Part shown: piece by piece, positions 25,909 to 35,708 of the stretch
Layout of the letters: every line of letters begins with the position of its first letter
Position numbering within the stretch: position 1 is the first letter of the stretch
Assembly (NCBI GenBank): GCA_963557785.1
Contig: CAUWBF010000004.1
Location: 1 to 64,000, forward strand
Direction of reading: 5' to 3'
Length of the DNA: 64,000 bases
Source: Merdicola sp963557785
GTDB taxonomy: Bacteria; Bacillota; Clostridia; TANB77; CAG-508
The notes under the pieces: generated by a model
The model's database searches: none
The model's input: only the letters and a program-made list of their open reading frames with translations
What the model was told of the DNA's origin: nothing
Made by a program: the position numbers and the translations under genes

Positions 25909-26631
25909 ATGGAAAGAGAAGAATTTTCAAAAGAATTAACGATACTATTAAATGAATTAAATATTAAAATAGAAAATGACAAAGTAGAAGAATTTTATAT
26001 ATATATGAATATGTTACTAGAATGGAACGAAAAAATTAATTTAACGGCTATTACCGAACCAAAAGAAATAATATTAAAACATTTTGTTGATTGTGGAACA
26101 GCATTAAAATATTTAAACGAAAAAAATAAAATATTAGACTTAGGAACAGGAGCCGGATTTCCTGGAATACCACTAAAGATATTGAATCCACAATTAAATA
26201 TAACTTTAGTAGATTCACTAAATAAAAGAATTAATTTCTTAAATGAAGTTATAGGAAAATTAAAATTAGATAATATAAGAGCTGTACATTCTAGAGCAGA
26301 AGATTTATCTAGAGATAAAGAATACAGAGAGAGTTATGACATTATACTTTCTAGAGCTGTAGCAAATATGAGTGTATTATTAGAATACACATTACCATTT
26401 TTAAAAATAGGTGGAAAATGTGTATGTATGAAAGGACCAAATATTGAAGAAGAATTAAATAATTGTAAAAAGGCATTAAATATATTAGGTGGGGAAATAG
26501 AAAATATAGAAAATATAAAATTACCTAACAGCGATATAGAAAGAAATATTATCATTGTAAAGAAAATAAAACAAACTCCAAAACAATATCCAAGAAAGGC
26601 TGGAAAACCAAGTAAAGAGCCAATTATGTGA
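25909..26631 (+). CDS. rsmG: 16S rRNA (guanine527-N7)-methyltransferase RsmG
   Basis: A 240-aa SAM-dependent methyltransferase with LDLGTGAGFPGIPLKIL (motif I) near residue 80, RAEDL near 130 and SRAVANMSVLLEY near 145. It methylates G527 of 16S rRNA; its loss is linked to low-level streptomycin resistance in other bacteria. The C-terminal KQTPKQYPRKAGKPSKEPI is the usual family ending. Confidence 0.97.
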   Translation: MEREEFSKELTILLNELNIKIENDKVEEFYIYMNMLLEWNEKINLTAITEPKEIILKHFVDCGTALKYLNEKNKILDLGTGAGFPGIPLKILNPQLNITLVDSLNKRINFLNEVIGKLKLDNIRAVHSRAEDLSRDKEYRESYDIILSRAVANMSVLLEYTLPFLKIGGKCVCMKGPNIEEELNNCKKALNILGGEIENIENIKLPNSDIERNIIIVKKIKQTPKQYPRKAGKPSKEPIM

Positions 26632-26673
26632 GTAAAAGAATAAAATTTGAAAAATAAATATCTTAAAAATTTA

Positions 26674-26713
26674 TTGACATATTAGTGATATTTTTATATT
26701 ATTAATATGTCAA
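26674..26713 (+). promoter_or_regulatory. soj-spo0J promoter lying inside an inverted repeat
   Basis: TTGACA (26674-26679), 17-bp spacer, TATTAT (26697-26702): a strong sigma-A promoter 35 bp before soj. The same bases form an inverted repeat, TTGACATATTA with TAATATGTCAA (26703-26713), followed by a T run, so the element can also work as the rsmG terminator or as an operator. Confidence 0.75.
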
Positions 26714-26737
26714 TTTTTTTGTGAGGAGGAATAAATT

Positions 26738-27532
26738 TTGGGAAAAATAATTTCAGTAGCAAATCAAAAGGGCGGAGTAGGAAAGACTACAACCACAGTC
26801 AATTTAAGCGCAGCGTTAGCAAAGAAAGGTAAAAAAGTTTTACTAATAGATGCTGATCCACAAGGTAATGCTACTAGTGCAGTTGGAGTAGATAAAGAAT
26901 GTGAATTTTCTGTATATGATGTGTTAGTAAATGAAGTTGAAATAGACAAGGTTATGCAAGATACAGATATAAAAGATTTAAAAATTTGTCCTTCAAACAT
27001 TAATTTAGCGGGAGCCGAGGTAGAACTTGTTTCAATGTTTTCAAGAGAGCAAAGATTAAAAGAGCAGTTAGAAAAAATAAAAGATAATTTTGACTATATA
27101 GCAATTGATTGTCCACCATCTTTAGGATTAATAACATTAAATGCTTTTACAGCATCAGATAGTGTATTAATACCAGTACAGTGCGAATATTTTGCTTTGG
27201 AAGGGTTAGGACAATTAATAAATACAATAAACTTAGTTAAGAAACATTTGAACAAAAGTTTGGTAATAGAAGGCGCTGTTTTAACTATGTATGATATAAG
27301 GACAAACCTTGCTAATCAAGTTGTAAAAGAAGTAAAAAGATATTTTGAGGACAAAGTATATAAAACAGTTATACCAAGAAATGTTAAATTAAGTGAAGCA
27401 CCAAGTTATGGCATGCCTATTATAACTTATGATCCAAAGTCAAAGGGTGCAAAGGCTTATGAAAAATTAGCAAAAGAGTTCTTGAAAATAAATGAAGAAG
27501 AGCAAAAAGAGAAAGCAAGACATATGAAATAA
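26738..27532 (+). CDS. soj: Chromosome partition ATPase ParA/Soj
   Basis: A 264-aa ParA with the deviant Walker A KGGVGKTTTTVN including the signature lysine, switch I (LLIDADPQGNATSA) and Walker B (YIAIDCPPSLG). It starts at TTG behind GAGGAGGAATAAATT. With Spo0J/ParB it moves and orients the origins, and in spore formers links to Spo0A and DnaA control. Compare the CpaE/ParA-like gene at 9180, which lacks the signature lysine. Confidence 0.97.
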   Translation: MGKIISVANQKGGVGKTTTTVNLSAALAKKGKKVLLIDADPQGNATSAVGVDKECEFSVYDVLVNEVEIDKVMQDTDIKDLKICPSNINLAGAEVELVSMFSREQRLKEQLEKIKDNFDYIAIDCPPSLGLITLNAFTASDSVLIPVQCEYFALEGLGQLINTINLVKKHLNKSLVIEGAVLTMYDIRTNLANQVVKEVKRYFEDKVYKTVIPRNVKLSEAPSYGMPIITYDPKSKGAKAYEKLAKEFLKINEEEQKEKARHMK

Positions 27533-27552
27533 AAGAAAGGAAATGATACAGA

Positions 27553-28422
27553 ATGGCTAAAAAAACAGGATTAGGTAAAGGACTAGATGCATTATTCGCT
27601 AATAATATAATTGAAGAAGAAGTAGAAGAAAAATTAGATAAAATAGAGGGAAAAGCAGAAAATATACAAAAACTAAAAGTAATAGAAATAGAACCAAACA
27701 GAAATCAACCAAGAAGAGTTTTTGATGAGGAAGCAATAGAAGAATTATCAGAATCTATAAAAGAGTATGGATTACTTCAACCTATAATTGTTTCAAAGAA
27801 AGATAATTATTATGAAATAATAGCAGGAGAAAGAAGATGGAGAGCTTGTAAAAAAGCAGGTTTAACAGAGATTCCAGCTATTGTAAGAGAAGATGATGAG
27901 AGAAGAAACAAAGAAATAGCATTAATAGAAAACATACAAAGAGAAGATTTAAATCCTATAGAGAAAGCAATGGGTATAAAAAATCTTATGGAAGAATATG
28001 GACTTACTCAACAAGAAGTATCACAAGTATTAGGAAAGGCTAGAAGTAGTATAGCAAATAGTGTTAGAATTCTTAACCTAGATGAAAGAGTTATACAATT
28101 AGCTTTAGAAGGAAAACTAACTGAAGGACATTGTAAATCTCTATTAGCAGTACAAGATAAAGATAAACAATATTCAATGGCTAAATATATTATTGAATCT
28201 GGCGATAGTGTTAGAGATGTAGAAAACAAAGTTTCAAGAAATAAAACGAAGACAAATAAAGATAGAAAATATGAGCCTATATATAGAGACATAGAAAGTT
28301 CTTTCCAAACTTTCTTTGGAACAAAAGTAAGACTAGATGCAGGAAAAAGAAAAGGCAAAATAGTAATTGAATATGCAAATAATGAAGATTTAGAAAGAAT
28401 ATTAGAATTAATTAAACGATAA
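27553..28422 (+). CDS. spo0J: Chromosome partition protein ParB/Spo0J
   Basis: A 289-aa protein with the ParB/Srx CTP-binding domain (NRNQPRRVFDEEAI, then AGERRWRA near 95), the central helix-turn-helix (TQQEVSQVLGKARSSIANSVR, near 155-175) and the C-terminal dimer domain. It binds parS sites near oriC and slides along DNA as a CTP clamp. I did not find a good TGTTTCACGTGAAACA parS site in this window. Confidence 0.96.
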   Translation: MAKKTGLGKGLDALFANNIIEEEVEEKLDKIEGKAENIQKLKVIEIEPNRNQPRRVFDEEAIEELSESIKEYGLLQPIIVSKKDNYYEIIAGERRWRACKKAGLTEIPAIVREDDERRNKEIALIENIQREDLNPIEKAMGIKNLMEEYGLTQQEVSQVLGKARSSIANSVRILNLDERVIQLALEGKLTEGHCKSLLAVQDKDKQYSMAKYIIESGDSVRDVENKVSRNKTKTNKDRKYEPIYRDIESSFQTFFGTKVRLDAGKRKGKIVIEYANNEDLERILELIKR

Positions 28423-28441
28423 ATTAGAAAGGAATGATTAG

Positions 28442-28957
28442 ATGGATAAATTATTGGAATTTATTAATACAGATAATTTCTTACTAATATTAAGTATTTT
28501 AACAATTGTTTTAATAATATTTTGTATAATATTATTTGTAAAATATTATAAATTAAATAAAAGATATAATAACTTTATAAGAAAAATGAGCAAAGGAAGT
28601 AATTTTGAAGAAACATTAAATATATATATGAAAAAGGTAAATGATGTTTCAGAAAAAAATGATGAGATAATTAAATATTGCCAAAAATTGGATAATAATA
28701 TTTCAAAATGCATAAAGAAAGTAGGAATAGTAAGGTACAATGCATTTAAAGATACAGGAAGTGATTTAAGTTTTACACTAGCATTATTAAATGAGGCAAA
28801 TACAGGAGTAGTTTTAAATGGTATATATTCAAGAGAAATGTCAAATATATATGCTAAACCTATAACAAATGGAAAATCAAATTATACTATATCTGAACAA
28901 GAAAAAGAGGCCATAGATAAAGCAATTAATTCAGATATAATAGAAATTAGAGATTAA
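28442..28957 (+). CDS. DUF4446 family membrane-anchored protein
   Basis: A 171-aa protein with one N-terminal membrane helix (residues 13-35), a short basic coiled-coil (36-100), and a DUF4446 core with VRYNAFKDTGSDLSFTLALL followed by NGIYSRE. The family is common downstream of spo0J in Clostridia; its role is unknown. It is 19 bp after spo0J, so it probably belongs to the same operon. A terminator follows. Confidence 0.88.
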   Translation: MDKLLEFINTDNFLLILSILTIVLIIFCIILFVKYYKLNKRYNNFIRKMSKGSNFEETLNIYMKKVNDVSEKNDEIIKYCQKLDNNISKCIKKVGIVRYNAFKDTGSDLSFTLALLNEANTGVVLNGIYSREMSNIYAKPITNGKSNYTISEQEKEAIDKAINSDIIEIRD

Positions 28958-28988
28958 AAGTATATACAAAATTGTATATACTTTTTTT
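28956..28988 (+). terminator. Terminator of soj-spo0J-DUF4446
   Basis: AAAAGTATATACA pairs with TGTATATACTTTT and is followed by a T run. Confidence 0.85.
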
Positions 28989-29022
28989 ATGGATAATAAA
29001 AAAATAAAAGTATAAAATACTA

Positions 29023-29052
29023 TTGACAAAAGGTCTTTTTATATGCTAATAT
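29023..29052 (+). promoter_or_regulatory. Promoter of the tRNA-Ser pair
   Basis: TTGACA (29023-29028), 18-bp spacer and TAATAT (29047-29052), 30 bp before the first tRNA. Confidence 0.75.
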
Positions 29053-29081
29053 ATTAATGTTACCGACGTGGATAATGATAT

Positions 29082-29173
<92 letters not shown>

Positions 29174-29211
29174 TTTTTTTTATTGTTTGGTAATCGTCGT
29201 TACAATTATTT

Positions 29212-29304
29212 GGAGATTTACCCAAGTGGTTGAAGGGGACGGTTTGCTAAACCGTTAGGGTTTCGTAAGGGGCCGCGAGGGTTCAAATCCCTCAATCTCC
29301 GCCA
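29212..29304 (+). tRNA. tRNA-Ser(GCT)
   Basis: GGAGATT acceptor pairs with AATCTCC; the loop TTGCTAA gives anticodon GCT; long variable arm present; CCA encoded. It is co-transcribed with the upstream tRNA-Ser(TGA). Confidence 0.96.
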
Positions 29305-29306
29305 AG

Positions 29307-29338
29307 AAATAGATAGTGAAAACTATCTATTTTTTTTT
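29307..29338 (+). terminator. Terminator after the tRNA-Ser pair
   Basis: AAATAGATAGT pairs with ACTATCTATTT around a GAAA loop, followed by a long T run. Confidence 0.9.
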
Positions 29339-30270
29339 GTAGAAAAATAAATATTTAATTGATTATAAAAAATAAAATAATATTTAATTAAATAAAATAT
29401 AATTAATTAATAAAACAATTATTAATTTAAATTAAATATATAAATAAATAATTTAATTAATTTAAAAAATAAAATAATATTTAATTAAATAAAATAAACA
29501 ATTAATTTAAATTAAATAATTAAAAACAAATAATTTAATTAAATAAAAAAATAAAATTATATTTAATTAAATAAAAAAATAATTAATTAAATTAAATAAA
29601 TAGAAATAAATATTTTAATTTAATTAATGAAAATAAAATATAATTAATTAATAAAACAATTATTAATTTAAATTAAATAATTAAAAACAAATAATTTAAT
29701 TAATTAAAAAAATAAAATTATATTTAATTAAATAAAAAAATAATTAATTAAATTAAATAAATAGAAATAAATATTTTAATTTAATTAATGAAAATAAAAT
29801 ATAATTAATTAAACAACAATTAAATAAATTAAATAAATAGAAATAAATATTTTAATTTAATTAATGAAAAAATATAATTAATTAATAAAACAAGTATTAA
29901 TTTAAATTAAATATAAAAATAAATAATTAAATTAATTTAAAAAATAAAATTATATTTAATTAAATAAATAATTAAGAATAAACAATTTAATTAATTATTA
30001 AAATAAAATAGTATTTAATTAAATAAAATAATAATTAATTTAAATTAAATAATGAGAAATAAGTAATTAAATTAATGATGATAAAATGATAATTAATTAT
30101 TAGTAATTAATTAAACAACAATTAAATAAATTAAATAATTAGAAATAAATATTTTAATTTAAAAATAAAAATTAATTTATTTAAAATAATAATTAAATTA
30201 AATAATAAAAATAGTATTTAAATAAAAATGAAAGTTATAAAGTTATATAAAATATAATATTAATTATTAG
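29339..30270. repeat. AT-only repeat block with 161-bp period
   Basis: About 930 bases with almost no G or C, built from TTTAATTAAAT-, AATTAATT- and AAATAAAA-type words. Positions 29521-29650 and 29682-29811 are the same sequence apart from one visible mismatch (161-bp period). TAGAAATAAATATTTTAATTT occurs at 29601, 29762, 29838 and 30140. A related 44-base word begins at about 29394 and 29634. There is no ORF. It lies between the tRNA-Ser genes and a lipase gene, 10 kb right of oriC. Confidence 0.9.
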
Positions 30271-30279
30271 GTGATTATT

Positions 30280-31140
30280 ATGAAATTAGGATTATGCTTA
30301 TCAGGAGGAGGAATTAAAGGAGCTGCACATATAGGTGTACTAAAAGCATTTGAAGAAGAAAAAATAAAGATAGATTATATATCAGGAACATCGTCAGGAA
30401 GTATTGTTGCATCTTTATATGCTATGGGCTATAGTGCTGATAAAATTTTAGAGATATTTAAAAAATATAGCAGTAGTATAAAGTATTTTGAATATAAAAA
30501 TATTTTATATTTAATTTTAGGAATTATTTTTAAAAGAAAAATAATTATTAAAGGATTAAATAGTGGAAATAAAATAGAAAAAATAATGATGAAAGCTTGT
30601 GAAGAAAAAAATATATATAATATTAATGAAATTAATATTCCATTAATAATACCTAGTGTAAATTTAGCTAATGGAGAAATATATTGTTTTTGCTCAAAAA
30701 ATATACGAAATACTTTTTCTGATGAAACAGTATATATAAATGATGCTGATATGTGTAAAGTTGTTAGAGCAAGCTGTAGCTATCCTGTCATATTTGAACC
30801 ATGTAAATATAATGGAATTAATTTAATTGATGGAGGAGTAAGAGAAAATATTCCATGGAAATATACAAAACAACTTGGAGCAGATAAAGTGATAAGTATA
30901 GTTTTTAAGGAAATAATAAATAACAAAGAAATAACTAATTTTTTTGATGTTGCAACAAAATCTTTGGAAATATTAGGACATGAATTATCAAATTATGAAT
31001 TATATGGAGCTGATTATTTAATAAAAATTAAATCTGAAAAAATAGCATTGTTAGATAAAAGTAAAATTAATTATTTATATAATATAGGATATGATGAAAC
31101 TAAAAAAGTTATTAATAATATAAAAAAAGAAATAAAATAA
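30280..31140 (+). CDS. Patatin-like phospholipase
   Basis: A 286-aa protein with the patatin catalytic set: oxyanion motif SGGGIKG near residue 10, nucleophile GTSSGS near 38-43 and the Asp of LIDGGVREN near 187, forming the Ser-Asp dyad. Members hydrolyse acyl esters of lipids. There is no signal peptide, so it acts in the cytoplasm or at the inner membrane face. The ATG at 30280 follows TTAGGTGATTATT; a GTG three codons upstream overlaps that site. A 19-bp terminator stem follows. Confidence 0.92.
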   Translation: MKLGLCLSGGGIKGAAHIGVLKAFEEEKIKIDYISGTSSGSIVASLYAMGYSADKILEIFKKYSSSIKYFEYKNILYLILGIIFKRKIIIKGLNSGNKIEKIMMKACEEKNIYNINEINIPLIIPSVNLANGEIYCFCSKNIRNTFSDETVYINDADMCKVVRASCSYPVIFEPCKYNGINLIDGGVRENIPWKYTKQLGADKVISIVFKEIINNKEITNFFDVATKSLEILGHELSNYELYGADYLIKIKSEKIALLDKSKINYLYNIGYDETKKVINNIKKEIK

Positions 31141-31167
31141 TAATTAAATTATTTTATTTCTTTTTTA
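31123..31167. terminator. Bidirectional terminator between lipase and activase-like genes
   Basis: AAAGAAATAAAATAAT pairs with ATTATTTTATTTCTTT around AATTAA; the flanks give T runs in both directions for the two convergent genes. Confidence 0.85.
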
Positions 31168-31176
31168 TGAAAATAG

Positions 31177-34100
31177 TTATTTGTTTATTATTGCTTCTTT
31201 ATTATTTTTAATTTCTAAATTATTTTCTTTTTCAATTATTTTTGCAGAATTTTGTTTAGCCTTTAGATTATCTTTAGCAACAGTCATTAGTAATTTAATC
31301 CTATTTGCTTGATTAGCTTCACTTGCTCCAGGATCATAATCTACAGGTGAAATATTTGCATTAGGATAAAGTTCTCTAATTGTTTTTATTACACCTTTTC
31401 CGACAACATGATTTGGTAAGCATGCAAATGGTTGAACACAAATAATATTAGGAATATCATTTTCAATATATTCAATCATTTCAGCAGTTAAGAACCAACC
31501 TTCACCTGTTTGATTTCCAATAGATAACACATCTTTAACTTTATCTTCTAGATGCCATATATCGCATGGAGGTAGGTAGCCTTTTTTAGAATTACTTAAT
31601 GCTATTTTAGTATCTTTTTCTAATATATCAATTAACTTAATTGCTGCTTTAGAAATCTTTGCAATGGTAGGAGTGGTTTTTAATAAACTATTAAAAGTTA
31701 CTTTATGAGTTGCCATAAATTTTATAAATCCCATAAAGTCTGGTAAAATAACTTCTGCGCCTTCTTTTTCTAGCATATTAGCAGCAAAGTTATTTCCAAA
31801 AGGATGATATTTTATTAATACCTCTCCAACAATACCAACTTTTGGTTTTGTAATATTTGTATTAAGCTCTATTTTTTCAAAATCATTTACTATGTCATAA
31901 ATACTTTGTTTAAATTCTTTGTTTGAAGATTTTCTGATTAATCCTTTACACTTATCCATCCATTCATTAAATAGTTTATCAGATTCACCTTTATGTATTT
32001 CATAAGCTCTATTTTTGTATAACATTTTTTGTAATAAGTCAGCATAAACAATACATTTTAATAATCTTTCTAAAAGAGGAATTGTTAATTTAAAACCATT
32101 TGTTTTTTCCATACCAACTACATTAAATGATATAACTGGTACATTAGGAAAACCAGCATCTTTTAAAGCTTTACGAATAAATCCAATATAATTTGTAGCT
32201 CTACAACCTCCACCAGTTTGAGACATTATTAAAGCAGTTTTATTTATATCGTATTTACCTGACTGTAACGCTTCAATCATTTGTCCAGTTACTAATATTG
32301 ATGGATAACAAGCATCATTATTTACATATTTAAGCCCTGTTTCAACAGTATGCTGAGTACATTCACGAAGTAGAACTAAATTATATCCAGAAGATTGCAT
32401 TGCAGTTTCAAGAAGTTCAAAATGAATAGGTGCCATTTGAGGACATAATATAGTGTAACCTTCCTGTCTCATTTCTTTTGTAAACATTTTTTTATCAATT
32501 CCATAATGACCTAAATTTTGTTGCTCTTTTTTCAAATTTAATCTTTTATTCATACTAGCTAATAAAGAACGTATACGAATTCTAACAGCTCCAAGATTGT
32601 TAACTTCATCTATTTTTATTAGGGTATACATCTTTTCATAACTTGATAATATTTCTTCTACTTGATCTGTTGTAACAGCATCTACACCACAACCAAAAGA
32701 ATTTAACTGTACAAGTTCTAAATTATCATGATGTCCAACGAATTCAGCAGCAGCATAAAGTCTAGCATGGAAAACCCATTGATCTACAACTCTAATAGGC
32801 CTTTGCGCAGCAGCTTTATTTGCAATGCTATCTTCTGTTAAAACACATAATCCAAGACTTGTAATTAATGTATCAATTCCATGATTGATTTCAGGATCAA
32901 CATGATAAGGTCTTCCTGCTAAAACAATACCTTTTAAATTATTTTTTTCTATATATTCAACTGTTTCTTGACCTTTTTGATATATATCATTTTTAAAGTT
33001 TTGATATTCTGCTTCAGCCTTTTGAGCGGCTAACATTAATTCTTTTTTATTAAAGTTATATTCTTTAAATTCATCTAATTCTAAAATTCTTTTTACTAAA
33101 TTTTTGCTATCAAATGGTAAAAATGGATTTAAGAATTTAATTTTATTATCTTTTAATTCTTCAACATTATTTTTTAGTACTTCTGAATAAGAAATTACTA
33201 TAGGACAATTATAGTGATTATCAGCTTTTTCATATTCTTTTCTAGAATATGGCATACAAGGATAAAATATAGTTTTAATACCTTGTTCTAGCAAACTAAC
33301 AATATGTCCATGAGCTAGTTTAGCAGGATAGCATACAGATTCAGAAGGCATTGATTCCATACCTTTTTCATAAGTTTTTCTATTACTTTTTTCTGATATT
33401 ACAACTCTAAATCCTAAAGAAGTAAAGAATGTAAACCAGAAAGGATAATCTTCATACATATTTAAAACTCTTGGTATTCCAATCGTTCCTCTAGGTGCAT
33501 TTTCTTCTTCTAATGGGGTGTAATTAAATAAACGTTCTTGTTTATATTTTATAATATTTGGTAATTCGCTATTTCCAGATACTATACCAGCGCCTTTTTC
33601 ACATCTATTTCCAGATATATGTTTTAAACCATTACTAAATTTATTAATAGTTAATAAACAATGGTTCTCACAGCCATTACATCTAGTATGGGATACAGAA
33701 ATTTCTAATTTGTCGATTTCATCTGCAGAAGCAATAGTTGATTTATATTCCATATCAAAATTAGCTTCATATTGCTCTTTAGATAACAATGCAACACCAT
33801 AAGCACCCATTAATCCTGATATATCAGGTCTTACAACATCTTGCCCAACAATTAATTCAAAAGCTCTAAGTACTGCATCATTATAGAATGTACCACCTTG
33901 AACTACTATATGTTCTCCTAATGTTTTTACATCTCTAACTTTCATAACTTTTTGAATAGCATTTTTTATAACAGAGTATGATAAACCGGCAGAAATATCT
34001 CCAACTAAATATCCTTCTTTTTGTGCTTGCTTTATTTTAGAGTTCATAAAAACTGTACATCTAGAACCTAAATCAACAGGTCTTTTTGATAATAATGCTT

Positions 34101-35508
34101 CATTAACAAATTCTTGTATAGATATATTTAAACTTTTTGCAAAAGTTTCTATAAAAGAGCCACATCCTGAAGAACAAGCTTCATTAAGCATAATATTATC
34201 TATAACTCCATTTTTCATTTTGATGTATTTCATATCTTGACCACCAATGTCAACGATACTTGTTACATTTGGTTGAAATTGTTTTGCAGCAGTATAATGG
34301 GCTATTGTTTCAATTTCATTTAAATCAATATTTAAAGCAGTTTGAATTAATTTTTCACCATACCCTGTAACACCACTATATCTAATTACAGCCTTTTCTG
34401 GTAATTCAGAATATAGTTTTTTTAGCATACCCATTACACTTTGTAAAGGATTTCCTTCATTACTACCATATAGTGAATATAATAAATTACCGTCTCTATC
34501 TATTAAAACAAGTTTTGTAGTTGTTGAACCTGCATCAATACCTATAAAACAATCACCTGAATAAGTAGATAAATCATTTCTTCCAACTTTTGCTTTTGCA
34601 TGTCTATCTTTAAAATCATTATATTCTTTATCATCAGCAAAAAGAGGTTTTAAAGGATGTGAAGTATCATCATGTGATACTTTTAAATCTTCAATTCTTT
34701 TATTTAAATCTTCAACAGAAATAGGAACATCATCTAAAGAGTCTAATGCAGCTCCTTTTGCAACTAGAAGATGAGCTTCTTCTGGAATTATTATTTCCTC
34801 AGGCTTTAATTGTAATGTTTCAATAAATCTTTTTCTAAGTTCTGATAAATAATTTAATGGACCACCCAAAAATGCAACAGATCCTCTTATAGGTCTACCG
34901 CAAGCTAGTCCGCTAATTGTTTGATTAACAACAGCTTGAAATATTGAGGCTGCTATATCAGATTTTTCAGCACCTTCATTTATAAGTGGTTGTACATCAG
35001 TTTTAGCAAAAACTCCACAACGAGAAGCTATAGGGTAGATGGTTTTATGAGTTTTTGCAAGTTCATTAAGACCGGCAGTGTCAGTGTTTAACAAAGAAGC
35101 CATTTGATCTAAGAATGCGCCAGTTCCACCTGCACAAGTACCATTCATTCTTTGTTCAATTGATTGATCGAAATAAATAATTTTTGCATCTTCACCACCT
35201 AGTTCTATTACAACATCGGTTTGAGGAATATATTTTTCTACAGCTCTTTTACAAGATACAACTTCTTGAATAAAAGGCAATCCTAAGAATTTTGATGCAG
35301 ACATTGCACCAGAACCTGTTAAAGCTATAGTAAATTCATTTTCTGGATATTTTTTAGATAATTCAGATAAAACATTACATACTGTATTTTTTGTATCTGA
35401 AAAATGTCGTTTATATTCAGAATATATTTCATTTTTATTTGAATCTAATACAATCATTTTTACTGTAGTTGAACCTACATCAAGTCCAACATGAAGTATA
35501 TTTTTCAT
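31177..35508 (-). CDS. 2-hydroxyacyl-CoA dehydratase activase-like protein, fused form
   Basis: A 1443-aa protein. It has two BcrA/BadF-type ASKHA ATPase domains: the first opens with GLDVGSTTVKMIVLD and holds NGTCAGGTGAF; the second opens with GIDAGSTTTKLVLID near residue 320 and holds NEACSSGCGSF. The CAGGTG and CSSGCG Cys residues match those that hold the bridging [4Fe-4S] cluster in HgdC-type activators. Then come a DUF2229-type region with paired cysteines (CNGCENHC) and HgdB-like C-terminal parts (CPQMAPIHF, QTGGGCRATNY). Such fusions are common in Clostridia. The substrate is not known and no separate dehydratase subunits are adjacent. The ATG follows AAAGGAGATTTCGCAT. Confidence 0.9.
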   Translation of the reverse strand: MKNILHVGLDVGSTTVKMIVLDSNKNEIYSEYKRHFSDTKNTVCNVLSELSKKYPENEFTIALTGSGAMSASKFLGLPFIQEVVSCKRAVEKYIPQTDVVIELGGEDAKIIYFDQSIEQRMNGTCAGGTGAFLDQMASLLNTDTAGLNELAKTHKTIYPIASRCGVFAKTDVQPLINEGAEKSDIAASIFQAVVNQTISGLACGRPIRGSVAFLGGPLNYLSELRKRFIETLQLKPEEIIIPEEAHLLVAKGAALDSLDDVPISVEDLNKRIEDLKVSHDDTSHPLKPLFADDKEYNDFKDRHAKAKVGRNDLSTYSGDCFIGIDAGSTTTKLVLIDRDGNLLYSLYGSNEGNPLQSVMGMLKKLYSELPEKAVIRYSGVTGYGEKLIQTALNIDLNEIETIAHYTAAKQFQPNVTSIVDIGGQDMKYIKMKNGVIDNIMLNEACSSGCGSFIETFAKSLNISIQEFVNEALLSKRPVDLGSRCTVFMNSKIKQAQKEGYLVGDISAGLSYSVIKNAIQKVMKVRDVKTLGEHIVVQGGTFYNDAVLRAFELIVGQDVVRPDISGLMGAYGVALLSKEQYEANFDMEYKSTIASADEIDKLEISVSHTRCNGCENHCLLTINKFSNGLKHISGNRCEKGAGIVSGNSELPNIIKYKQERLFNYTPLEEENAPRGTIGIPRVLNMYEDYPFWFTFFTSLGFRVVISEKSNRKTYEKGMESMPSESVCYPAKLAHGHIVSLLEQGIKTIFYPCMPYSRKEYEKADNHYNCPIVISYSEVLKNNVEELKDNKIKFLNPFLPFDSKNLVKRILELDEFKEYNFNKKELMLAAQKAEAEYQNFKNDIYQKGQETVEYIEKNNLKGIVLAGRPYHVDPEINHGIDTLITSLGLCVLTEDSIANKAAAQRPIRVVDQWVFHARLYAAAEFVGHHDNLELVQLNSFGCGVDAVTTDQVEEILSSYEKMYTLIKIDEVNNLGAVRIRIRSLLASMNKRLNLKKEQQNLGHYGIDKKMFTKEMRQEGYTILCPQMAPIHFELLETAMQSSGYNLVLLRECTQHTVETGLKYVNNDACYPSILVTGQMIEALQSGKYDINKTALIMSQTGGGCRATNYIGFIRKALKDAGFPNVPVISFNVVGMEKTNGFKLTIPLLERLLKCIVYADLLQKMLYKNRAYEIHKGESDKLFNEWMDKCKGLIRKSSNKEFKQSIYDIVNDFEKIELNTNITKPKVGIVGEVLIKYHPFGNNFAANMLEKEGAEVILPDFMGFIKFMATHKVTFNSLLKTTPTIAKISKAAIKLIDILEKDTKIALSNSKKGYLPPCDIWHLEDKVKDVLSIGNQTGEGWFLTAEMIEYIENDIPNIICVQPFACLPNHVVGKGVIKTIRELYPNANISPVDYDPGASEANQANRIKLLMTVAKDNLKAKQNSAKIIEKENNLEIKNNKEAIINK

Positions 35509-35549
35509 ATGCGAAATCTCCTTTCAAAAATGTATAATTAAATATAATC

Positions 35550-35588
35550 ATACAATCTTATTGTATACGGAAAAAGGTGTATTGTCAA
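35550..35588 (-). promoter_or_regulatory. Promoter with a palindrome over the -10 of the activase-like gene
   Basis: On the minus strand TTGACA (35588-35583), 17-bp spacer, TACAAT (35565-35560). A perfect palindrome ATACAAT-3-ATTGTAT (35550-35566) covers the -10, which is a typical repressor operator placement. Confidence 0.75.
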
Positions 35589-35708
35589 TTAAAAAAAGAC
35601 ATAAAAAGACAAAGAAAAAACTGTATAAAATAACTTTAATATTTGTTATTAATAAGTTCTAAAAATAACTTGTCTATAATAATTATTAATAAAAAAAGGA
35701 GGTAAAAA

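Noticed and set aside
29339..30270. AT repeat block as a CRISPR array
   Set aside because: There are no constant repeats with unique spacers; repeat copies run directly into each other and no cas gene is nearby.
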